DNA from: an uncultured Psychrobacillus sp. | GTDB lineage: Bacteria; Bacillota; Bacilli; Bacillales_A; Planococcaceae | Assembly: GCA_934234185.1 (NCBI GenBank) | Contig: CAKQHO010000089.1 | Span: forward strand, 1 to 14,069 | Direction: 5' to 3' | Length of the DNA stretch: 14,069 bases | Shown here: one piece after another, positions 6,688 to 13,550 of the stretch | How the letters are laid out: each line of letters begins with the position of its first letter | Position numbering within the stretch: position 1 is the stretch's first letter | Notes under the pieces: generated by a model | What the model saw: the letters and a program-made list of their open reading frames with translations, nothing else | Database searches by the model: none | Told to the model about the DNA's origin: nothing | Program-made: the position numbers and the translations under genes

Positions 6688-8031
6688 ATGCAATTAACCA
6701 TCCGGGCCACAGGGCCAAATGTAAAGATACTGTCCTATCTATTAGCAAAGAATCCAAATAATAGATATGAGCGAAGTAACAATGGCCATTTAGTGAGAAT
6801 GTTCTTTAGTGAGTTTTCTGACGACAATGTCGAGGTAACTTTCTTTGTCACACCTGATTCAATAGAAATGTCCAGAAATAGCTCTGAAACATATGATATT
6901 ACCTCTTATATTAATGATAGAGAATTTGTGGTAAGTAGTATTTTTTGTACACTTATACGTTCTGCTATTGGTACAGCGTTAAATGGGAAGCCTAAGGAGG
7001 AATATGCTTCTTGGGTAAATCATCGCTTTCCGTTTGATATCGAATTCGGTCCTATTGCATCTAATCTTTCAGATCAGGAAATAGTAGAATTGTTTGAGCC
7101 AATGGGCTATAAAGTGAGAATTGCATATGGGGATGCTGATTACCAAGTGAAACTAAAGGAGAAAAGTACTGCAAGATATATCTCCTTAACAGGTTTAGTA
7201 ACTTTGCAGAATGCTTTAAGGCAGCTGTTTGTTCTCATTCCTGTTCTAGATGATTACAAGCATTATTATATCGATGAAAAAGAAGTAGAGAAGCTACAAC
7301 GTTATGGAGAAGGCTGGCTAGAAAATCATTCATCTCGGGATTTTATAATGCAGAAATCCATACGCTTTAAGGAATTATATAGCTTAGTGGGAATGGAAGA
7401 ACCATTGTTACCAAAAGGCTCAAAGACGAGATTAAATGAGCTGCGATATCAAAAAATTATCGAGTATATTAAATGTCTGCCTGATAAAGAAAAAGTAGTT
7501 GATTTGGGAGCAGGAGAGGGAAAGCTTTCCGTACAAGTAGGATTTGTGGCAGGAGTGAAAGAGATACTTGCCGTAGAGCCTTCTGAAATGGAAAGACTAA
7601 AGGCCAACAAACGCTTTGAAGAAGTGGATGAAAAACAGAACTTTATTACGCCGACTACCATGATGGGCTCTCTCTTCTATTATGATGAAAGACTGTTAGG
7701 AAAGGATGTAATGATTTTATGTGAGGTTATAGAGCATATTGATCAAGAACGTCTACCGAAAATAATGACTACCATATTGCAAATCTATAAACCTAAGGCA
7801 TTAATAATTACCACACCAAACAAGGAATATAACCAGGTATATGAGTTGGAGGAGGCTTATCGTCACAATGACCATCGCTTCGAATGGACCAGACAAGAGT
7901 TTAAAAACTGGTGTAACAGTCAGAGTAGGAATGTACCCTATGAAGTGATATTTGATGGAGTGGGTGAAGAACATGAGCGGTATGGACACCCTACACAGCT
8001 TTGTATGTTTAGAAGGAGGGAAGAAGAGTAA
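6688..8031 (+). CDS. hen1: Bacterial Hen1: 3'-terminal RNA ribose 2'-O-methyltransferase and Pnkp ligase activator
   Basis: A 447-residue two-domain RNA-repair protein. The N-terminal half (about 1-240) corresponds to the bacterial Hen1 domain that binds Pnkp and switches on its ligase. The C-terminal half is an S-adenosylmethionine methyltransferase that adds a 2'-O-methyl group to the 3'-terminal ribose of a cut RNA before ligation. Visible motifs: SAM-binding VDLGAGEGKL (271-280); metal-binding EVIEH with Glu346, Glu349 and His350; TTPNKEYN (375-382); and RHNDHRFEWTRQEF from 392, where His396 should be the fourth metal ligand, as in eukaryotic HEN1. Length is close to the usual 460 or so. 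The start follows AGTGAGG (6674-6680) by seven bases. Its stop overlaps the pnkp start by one base (TAATG), implying translational coupling and equal production. The family assignment is firm; target RNAs are presumed to be ribotoxin-cut tRNAs. Confidence 0.95.
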   Translation: MQLTIRATGPNVKILSYLLAKNPNNRYERSNNGHLVRMFFSEFSDDNVEVTFFVTPDSIEMSRNSSETYDITSYINDREFVVSSIFCTLIRSAIGTALNGKPKEEYASWVNHRFPFDIEFGPIASNLSDQEIVELFEPMGYKVRIAYGDADYQVKLKEKSTARYISLTGLVTLQNALRQLFVLIPVLDDYKHYYIDEKEVEKLQRYGEGWLENHSSRDFIMQKSIRFKELYSLVGMEEPLLPKGSKTRLNELRYQKIIEYIKCLPDKEKVVDLGAGEGKLSVQVGFVAGVKEILAVEPSEMERLKANKRFEEVDEKQNFITPTTMMGSLFYYDERLLGKDVMILCEVIEHIDQERLPKIMTTILQIYKPKALIITTPNKEYNQVYELEEAYRHNDHRFEWTRQEFKNWCNSQSRNVPYEVIFDGVGEEHERYGHPTQLCMFRRREEE

Positions 8032-10619
8032 TGGAAATCAAATTACCTTATTCAGGAATTGTATTATTAATCGGTCCTTCGAATAGCGGGAAATCAACAC
8101 AGCTAAAGCAGTGGTTAGAAAAAAAACAAATACTTCCCTCTGAGGTAGTCAGCTCCGATGATTATAGAATCCTTATAAGTGACATGGATTTTATTGATTA
8201 TCAACAAAAGTCAAAGGATGTGGCGGATGCATTATACGAGGAATATCAGCAAATCTCTAAGGAAGCCTTCCTATTAATGGACGCATTGATTGAAAAGAGG
8301 TCTAAATTAAATAAGACAACCTTTGTAGATGCTACCCACCTTCATCCTGAGGACAGAAAGAGATATAGAGAAATAGCACAACGTCAGCATGTGCCAATAA
8401 CTGCGATATTATTTGACATAGAAGAAGAGACGCTGCTTCAACGAGATGAATTGCGAGAAAAACCAAGAGGTAAGAGAAGGATTAAACAGCAATATCAAAC
8501 CTTTAAAAGAGAAAAACGCTTCATCAAAAAGGAAGCTTATCAAGCTATCTATGTTATAAAGAATGAAGATGTGGAATTGACACGAAAGCTTCAGCATCCT
8601 CTTCATGTAGAAGTAAACCATGGAATTGATGTTATAGGGGATATACATGCTTGCTATGATGAGCTAATCCAGCTACTTGAAAAGCTCGGATACCGAAAGA
8701 ATGAACGGAATCTGTATACTCATTCTGAAGGAAGAAAGTTCTTATCTCTGGGAGACATTATGAGCAGAGGACCTAAGTCTATAAAAACGATGCAGTTTTT
8801 CCTCCGCCATATCCAAGAAGGACTTGCATACATGATTGACAGTAATCATGGGTGGAAGATCGCTAGATGGCTAGAAGGAAAAAAGGTTACCCTAAGTCAT
8901 GGAGATGAAAAGGTTGCTGAGGAGTTTCACCAATATAAGGAAGCATATGGAACTGAAGCAGCTTTCAAGCTTAAGGCACAACTAAAGAACCTCCTTTTAG
9001 AAGCTCCTTCCCACTATATTCTCACTAAAAATGGTGTTCCAACTGCAGTATGTACACATGCTGGTATAAAGGATGAGTATATAGGCAAGCAATCTCACGT
9101 GATAAGTGATTTCTGTAGATATGGAGATTCTGAAGGACTTGACGGAAATGGCAAGCCTATTAGAAAAGACTGGACAATACATCATCAGTCCAGTCAGCTA
9201 GTAATATGGGGACACGATTCTAAGCTGAAGCCCCTCTTAGTAAATAACACGATTAATATTGACCAAGGAGCAGTTTTTGGGGGAGAACTGACGGCCTACC
9301 GATATCCTGAGAAGGAATTTGTGTCAGTTAAGTCTGGGCAAGACTATTCGGTAGGAGATAATCCCCTGATCGAGCTAAAAAATAACCGTTTAAATCCACC
9401 AAGCATTACTAAATTTCTTAATGGCTTTACTATTACAACAGAGATTTATGGGAACATTAAAATATCAAAGGAATATGCTATTCCTGCACTCGATACAATC
9501 TCTCATTACACAATACCTATTGAAGAATTAGTATATATACCTCCCACAATGAGTCCGAGTCCTAAGCCTTCTTTATTAGAAGATTACCTGGAGCATCCTA
9601 GAGAAGTGATCGATTATTATCGTAGAATGGGAGTCGAGCGAATGGTGGCGGAGAAAAAGCATATGGGCAGCCGTGGCATTCTTTTGTTATTTAAGAATGA
9701 ACAGGCTGGTCTTCATCATGTCGGTAAAGAAGCACTGGGGGTTATTTATACAAGAGCAGGCAGAAGATTTTTCGCAGAGGAAATAGAAAAAGAGATATTA
9801 TACAAGTTAAATCAGGCTCTATTAGCAAATCATTACTTTGAATCAAATAATACAGAATTTGTATTGCTAGATGCAGAAATCATGCCTTGGAACTTAAAGG
9901 CGAAAGAATTAATTAGTAGTCAATATGCACATGTAGCGGAAAATGCTATTTTAGATCGTACTCTTCTAACAGAGAAACTGAAAAAAGCTGCTGGTGAAAA
10001 AGAAGAATTCATAGACTGGCTGAACGAATATGAGGAGAAACTAGAAAATGCTCATATTTTCCGTGAGGTCTTTCAGAAATATTGCTGGAATGTTGAGGAC
10101 GTAAATAATATACAAATTGCTCCCTTTCATATTTTAGCCCATAGCAATCAAACCTTTTTTCATAAGCCACATACCTGGCATATGAAGATGAACCGCAAGT
10201 TAGCTGAGATGACAGATATATTTGTAGAAACGGAGTTTAAGGTAATTGAGGATACTGCTAGTGAAGAAGAAGTAATTAAATGGTGGACTGATATTACCGA
10301 GGATGGCCATGAGGGAATTGTGATTAAACCTGACTCCTACATTACTAGCTATAAAGGGAAACTTGTACAGCCGGCGATTAAGGTGAGGGGAAGAAAATAT
10401 TTACACATCATTTATGGTATGGACTATTTACTGCCAGATAATCTTGCTAGATTAAAGAACCGAAATACAAGTAAGAAACAAAAGCTTGCTCTACAAGAGT
10501 TCTCGTTAGGAGTGGAAGGGATTCAACGTTTTGTGAATGAGGAATCTATAGAAAGAGTACATGAATGCGTGCTCGCAACCATTGCAATGGAGGCAGATCC
10601 AGTAGACCCGAGACTATAA
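8031..10619 (+). CDS. pnkp: Polynucleotide kinase-phosphatase-ligase Pnkp (RNA repair)
   Basis: An 862-residue, three-domain RNA end-healing and sealing enzyme, close to the ~870 of the Clostridium thermocellum enzyme. Kinase (about 1-185): P-loop GPSNSGKS 15-22, acceptor-site Asp43 and Arg46. Phosphatase (about 198-430), calcineurin-type: Asp204 and His206 in GDIHA, Asp242 and Arg246 in GDIMSRGP, Asn272-His273, His343 in THAG, His395 in GHD, Asp411 in NIDQG. Ligase (about 500-862): Lys543 in EKKHMGSRG for AMP attachment, LDAEIMPWN from 613, EGIVIKP 761-767, and Lys784 in PAIKVRGRKY. Several normally conserved phosphatase positions differ (D-R-G to S-R-G; GNHD to SNHG; DIHGC to DIHAC), although every metal-ligand position is filled. 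AAGGAGGG (8013-8020) inside the hen1 end supplies the ribosome site. Together with Hen1 it repairs cut RNA. A strong terminator follows. Confidence 0.96.
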   Translation: MEIKLPYSGIVLLIGPSNSGKSTQLKQWLEKKQILPSEVVSSDDYRILISDMDFIDYQQKSKDVADALYEEYQQISKEAFLLMDALIEKRSKLNKTTFVDATHLHPEDRKRYREIAQRQHVPITAILFDIEEETLLQRDELREKPRGKRRIKQQYQTFKREKRFIKKEAYQAIYVIKNEDVELTRKLQHPLHVEVNHGIDVIGDIHACYDELIQLLEKLGYRKNERNLYTHSEGRKFLSLGDIMSRGPKSIKTMQFFLRHIQEGLAYMIDSNHGWKIARWLEGKKVTLSHGDEKVAEEFHQYKEAYGTEAAFKLKAQLKNLLLEAPSHYILTKNGVPTAVCTHAGIKDEYIGKQSHVISDFCRYGDSEGLDGNGKPIRKDWTIHHQSSQLVIWGHDSKLKPLLVNNTINIDQGAVFGGELTAYRYPEKEFVSVKSGQDYSVGDNPLIELKNNRLNPPSITKFLNGFTITTEIYGNIKISKEYAIPALDTISHYTIPIEELVYIPPTMSPSPKPSLLEDYLEHPREVIDYYRRMGVERMVAEKKHMGSRGILLLFKNEQAGLHHVGKEALGVIYTRAGRRFFAEEIEKEILYKLNQALLANHYFESNNTEFVLLDAEIMPWNLKAKELISSQYAHVAENAILDRTLLTEKLKKAAGEKEEFIDWLNEYEEKLENAHIFREVFQKYCWNVEDVNNIQIAPFHILAHSNQTFFHKPHTWHMKMNRKLAEMTDIFVETEFKVIEDTASEEEVIKWWTDITEDGHEGIVIKPDSYITSYKGKLVQPAIKVRGRKYLHIIYGMDYLLPDNLARLKNRNTSKKQKLALQEFSLGVEGIQRFVNEESIERVHECVLATIAMEADPVDPRL

Positions 10620-10624
10620 GAGGG

Positions 10625-10651
10625 AACCCGTTCAAGATTGAACGGGTTTTT
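10625..10651 (+). terminator. Rho-independent terminator after pnkp
   Basis: A perfect inverted repeat AACCCGTTCAA (10625-10635) / TTGAACGGGTT (10638-10648) is followed by a T-run. It begins six bases after the pnkp stop. The opposite strand lacks a T-run, so it is not obviously bidirectional. Confidence 0.88.
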
Positions 10652-10686
10652 CCCATTTGTACTTTCTAAAATGCAGTCTGAAGATA

Positions 10687-10716
10687 TTCTATAGGTGATT
10701 TGTTAACACCTTAGAA
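10687..10716 (-). terminator. Hairpin just after the 3-hydroxyacyl-CoA dehydrogenase gene, possible weak terminator
   Basis: On the minus strand TTCTA-AGGTG pairs with CACCT-A-TAGAA around TTAACAAAT, a ten-pair stem with one bulged A, beginning one base after the stop codon. No T-run follows on the minus strand, so termination here is uncertain; it may instead protect the 3' end. Confidence 0.35.
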
Positions 10717-10717
10717 T

Positions 10718-11620
10718 TTATGCTTTTAAAAATGCTGGATCTCGAAATGCAGGATTTGGATATTTATAGAAGCCCTCTCCTGTTGCAACCCCTGTTTTTC
10801 CCTTATCTAGAAATTCGGATTTTAGGATGCCAGCTAATTTGTGATAGCCATTATTAGGGTCAGGGTTTGCATTTGCTTGCATCAATACAATATTATAGGC
10901 CGTTTGAATACCAACTACATCGAGTATGGCAAATGGACCCATTGGAGCCCCTGTTGCTAGCATCCAAGTTTTATCAATCGTTTCCGGGTCTGCAACCCCA
11001 CGTGCAAATAAATCTTGACCTGCACTTAAAAAGGGTACAAGCAGAGAATTTAAGATATACCCCGGCTGTTCTTTTTTGATATGGAGAGGTATCATGCCTA
11101 TAGATTTTGCAAAGTCCAATAGCTCCTTCGTAACACTTTCATCTGTTCCGCTATGCCCCATTACTTCTGCAGTATTTTTATCCCAAATTTCATTGGCAAA
11201 ATGTAATGCGCCAAATTTCTCTGGCCGTCCAGTGTATTCGGCAAATTGACTAGGCAATAAAGTAGAAGAGTTGGTTGCAAAGATAGTTTGCTCAGGAGCT
11301 AGCTGTCCAAGCTGTTTATAGAAATTAGCTTTAATCTCTACAACTTCAGGGATAGCCTCAATAACTAAATCTGCGTGCTTGACTGCCTCTGCTAAATCAG
11401 AGCTAAAAGAAAATCTCGTCATTGCTTCTTTGGCACGTTCTGCATCGCTAAAATAATCTGCATAAACTTGTTGAAGCTTTGCTAGTCTTTCTTTTGCCTT
11501 CATAAGGGCCTCTTCATTGATATCATAGACACTCACATTATAACCATGGAATGCTGTTTGGAAAGCGATTTGACTGCCTAATACCCCACTGCCCGCAACT
11601 GTAACATGCATAAATTTCAT
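10718..11620 (-). CDS. 3-hydroxyacyl-CoA (3-hydroxybutyryl-CoA) dehydrogenase
   Basis: A 300-residue NAD(P)-dependent dehydrogenase interconverting a 3-hydroxyacyl-CoA and the 3-oxoacyl-CoA, the third step of beta-oxidation or its reverse in butyrate/polyhydroxybutyrate metabolism. The N-terminal Rossmann domain has GSGVLG (10-15) and an acidic residue after the second strand (Asp33). The C-terminal domain has GYILNSLL (Asn191) and GPFAILDVVG. The catalytic pair His140 and Glu152 keeps the canonical 12-residue spacing, and Ser118 and Asn191 fit the substrate site. The usual HFFNP motif is HFANEIW here, a recognisable but non-standard variant, so the exact substrate is uncertain. The start is set at 11620 because AAAGGAG (11630-11636, minus strand) lies nine bases before it; the in-frame ATG at 11650 has no such site. 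The gene stands alone, convergent with pnkp and divergent from the next gene. Confidence 0.9.
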   Translation of the reverse strand: MKFMHVTVAGSGVLGSQIAFQTAFHGYNVSVYDINEEALMKAKERLAKLQQVYADYFSDAERAKEAMTRFSFSSDLAEAVKHADLVIEAIPEVVEIKANFYKQLGQLAPEQTIFATNSSTLLPSQFAEYTGRPEKFGALHFANEIWDKNTAEVMGHSGTDESVTKELLDFAKSIGMIPLHIKKEQPGYILNSLLVPFLSAGQDLFARGVADPETIDKTWMLATGAPMGPFAILDVVGIQTAYNIVLMQANANPDPNNGYHKLAGILKSEFLDKGKTGVATGEGFYKYPNPAFRDPAFLKA

Positions 11621-11655
11621 TTTTACCGTCTCCTTTGAAATGGATTGCATTCAGT

Positions 11656-11684
11656 AGTATACCCCCAATAGTTTTAACCTAAAA
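11656..11684 (-). promoter_or_regulatory. Possible promoter for the 3-hydroxyacyl-CoA dehydrogenase
   Basis: On the minus strand TATACT (11661-11656) is a good -10, 35 bases before the start codon. At 17 bases spacing the -35 is TTTTAG (11684-11679), a weak match. TATAAT at 11701-11706 on the plus strand could serve the divergent gene, but no -35 was found for it. Confidence 0.3.
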
Positions 11685-11765
11685 CAAATTTCAGCGTTCG
11701 TATAATTCATAAGTTATTACTTGGATGAATAGTTTAGAAGAACATACTTAATGGGTGGAATGTAA

Positions 11766-12410
11766 ATGAAAATCTTCTCGATATATTTATTGAGTCTTGT
11801 TTATCTTTTATTGTCCTTAAAAATAGAATCTACAGCTATTATGGGAATGTATATTGTAGTTTCTATTTCGCTATTCTTCTGGGGAAATTATGAGAGATTA
11901 AAGATGGTAAGAGGAAGAAAAGAAAATCTTGAGCTGGAAAGAGAAAAGCTGTTAGAAAACTGTACTTATACACATAGTGTTTTCTCCAGTGATTCATTGC
12001 AAGTATTGTTATTAGATGAGGATCTTCAGTTATTTTTTTACGCCGAAAAGGAAGAGGAAGAGAAGGAGTTTGAGCTTAAACAATTCTCTTTTTCACAAGT
12101 TTTAGAGGTTGCTATTTTAGAGGATGGGGAATTACTCGCGATTCACCCAAAGGAAGGAGTAATCTCTGAAGATTTAATAATGGATGAAGAAGTAGATGAA
12201 GAAGAGGATGAGGAAATAGAAGTCTCTCCCATTTTGTCTATGTTAATTGCTGTAGATGATTTAACCACTCCTATTTTAGAGTTTATCTTTGTAGACGATG
12301 ATCCTGAAACGGAAGAAGAGTATGAAGAAAAAATAGAAGAATGTAGAGCATGGTATCAAAAAATGAATGTTATTATACGAAGAAACGAACGTCTTAGAAA
12401 GAAATCCTAG
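11766..12410 (+). CDS. Unrecognised membrane-anchored acidic protein
   Basis: A 214-residue protein that I cannot assign to a named family. Two hydrophobic helices near residues 3-18 and 23-40, separated by a short turn, should form a membrane hairpin. A basic segment (RLKMVRGRK, 44-52) after the second helix places the rest in the cytoplasm by the positive-inside rule. Residues 53-65 continue as a charged helix. Next comes a beta-rich stretch (about 69-128) containing FSFSQVLEVAILEDGE, whose shape resembles small PH-like domains seen in many Firmicute hypothetical proteins (impression only). An acidic block follows (139-152, nearly all Asp/Glu), then another predicted beta segment (SPILSMLIAVDD, 154-165) and a C-terminal helix with EECRAWYQKMNVIIRR. 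GGGTGG (11753-11758) supports the start. It lies 72 bases before an SDR gene on the same strand, with no clear terminator between. Confidence 0.75.
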   Translation: MKIFSIYLLSLVYLLLSLKIESTAIMGMYIVVSISLFFWGNYERLKMVRGRKENLELEREKLLENCTYTHSVFSSDSLQVLLLDEDLQLFFYAEKEEEEKEFELKQFSFSQVLEVAILEDGELLAIHPKEGVISEDLIMDEEVDEEEDEEIEVSPILSMLIAVDDLTTPILEFIFVDDDPETEEEYEEKIEECRAWYQKMNVIIRRNERLRKKS

Positions 12411-12482
12411 CTTCTTCTAATTGTTTTATTCTTTAATCAAAGGGAACAGGAACAAGGAGAAACTGACTAGGAGGTTAGAATA

Positions 12483-13268
12483 ATGAGCAAAGCAATTTTT
12501 ATTACAGGAGCAGGTAGCGGGTTGGGTAGAGGTGCTGCTATTGGTCTCGCTAAAAAAGGACATCGATTAATTGCTACAACAGAAACTACCTCACAAAAGA
12601 CAAGCCTTTTAAGAGAAGCGGAAGAGCTAGGGTTAGAAATGGAAATATTTAAGCTAGATATCCAAAATCCGAGGGATAGAGCACAGATAGATAATTATGA
12701 TTTTGACATATTTGTTGCAAATGCTGCAATTAATGAAGGTGGACCCTTGGCAGAGGTTCCTATGGATAGAATTCGAGAATTATTTGACGTTAACGTTTTC
12801 TCGACCCTAGAAACTGTTCAGCATGCTGCACGTAAATTTGTAGAGAAAGGGAAAGGGAAAATTATATTTATGAGTTCCATGGCAGGTATCACTGCTACTC
12901 CTTATGTAGGACCATATACAGCAACTAAGCATGCAATAGAAGCCCTAGCTAAGACATTGCAGTTAGAGCTAAAAAAACATGGGATTCAGGTAGCTACGAT
13001 AAACCCGGGGGCATACAACACAGGATTTAATGACCGTAGCTCAGAAGAAATTTACAAATGGTATGACGAAAAGAAGAACTTCACTAGACTGCAAGATATG
13101 AAAGAACAAGAAAAAATGCTAGATCAACAATACGAACCGCAAGATATGATTGATAAAATGATTGAGATTATTCCATCGGATCACCATAAATTCCGTACAG
13201 TCTGGCCGAAAGAAATGATTGATAAACTGATCAATACGGAAAAAGAACGCTGGGATATGGAGATATAA
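12483..13268 (+). CDS. Short-chain dehydrogenase/reductase (classical SDR)
   Basis: A 261-residue soluble NAD(P)-dependent oxidoreductase of the classical SDR family. Motifs: cofactor-binding TGAGSGLG (8-15), structural NAA (80-82), and the catalytic tetrad Asn104, Ser132, Tyr145, Lys149 in Y-T-A-T-K, followed by PGAYNTGF from 175, which closes over the nicotinamide. The second strand ends in ATTETTS rather than a basic residue, which does not favour a strong NADP preference. The C-terminal 75 residues, rich in Lys, Glu and Met, form the variable substrate lid and give no substrate clue. AGGAGG (12469-12474) lies eight bases before the ATG. It may share a transcript with the acidic membrane protein 72 bases upstream. 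The oxidoreductase call is secure; the substrate is unknown. Confidence 0.92.
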   Translation: MSKAIFITGAGSGLGRGAAIGLAKKGHRLIATTETTSQKTSLLREAEELGLEMEIFKLDIQNPRDRAQIDNYDFDIFVANAAINEGGPLAEVPMDRIRELFDVNVFSTLETVQHAARKFVEKGKGKIIFMSSMAGITATPYVGPYTATKHAIEALAKTLQLELKKHGIQVATINPGAYNTGFNDRSSEEIYKWYDEKKNFTRLQDMKEQEKMLDQQYEPQDMIDKMIEIIPSDHHKFRTVWPKEMIDKLINTEKERWDMEI

Positions 13269-13336
13269 TTGGGGATTCTACCTTATGTGTGACGGCTTTT
13301 TTAGGGAACATTTAAATAATTCATTTTAAGTTATTG

Positions 13337-13364
13337 AAAAGTTCAGGATTTCCTGAGCTTTTTT
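13337..13364 (+). terminator. Rho-independent terminator after the SDR gene
   Basis: GTTCAGG (13341-13347) pairs with CCTGAGC (13352-13358) with one wobble around ATTT. It is preceded by AAAA and followed by six T (13359-13364). Confidence 0.85.
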
Positions 13365-13409
13365 GTTGTTTATCTAAGAGCGTCTTGATAACAGCCAAAC
13401 TTAAGCTAT

Positions 13410-13440
13410 AAAAAAGACCATAGAGTTCCTTAGACTCTAT
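13410..13440 (-). repeat. Hairpin ATAGAGT...ACTCTAT between the SDR and collagen-like genes
   Basis: A perfect 7-base inverted repeat (13420-13426 with 13434-13440, seven-base loop). Read on the minus strand it is followed after four bases by six T (13415-13410), so it could end a leftward transcript; on the plus strand no T-run follows. No leftward gene is seen in the window to its right, so its purpose is unclear. Confidence 0.4.
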
Positions 13441-13500
13441 ATAGATAAAACCAATATACTAGGGAAACTAAAAGAAATTAATTTTTCGGTTTCTCTGCCT

Positions 13501-13529
13501 ACCTTAAAAAAAGTAGATTTCATATCATA
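13501..13529 (+). promoter_or_regulatory. Sigma-K-like promoter for the collagen-like gene
   Basis: CATATCATA (13521-13529) matches the mother-cell sigma-K -10 (CATAnnnTA) exactly, and ACC at 13501-13503 supplies the short AC-type -35 with a 17-base gap. Transcription would start near 13536, leaving a short leader before the Shine-Dalgarno at 13545. Sigma-K control fits a late spore-surface protein. The -35 is low in information, so the match could be chance. Confidence 0.5.
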
Positions 13530-13550
13530 GACTATCTGCAGAAAAAGGGG

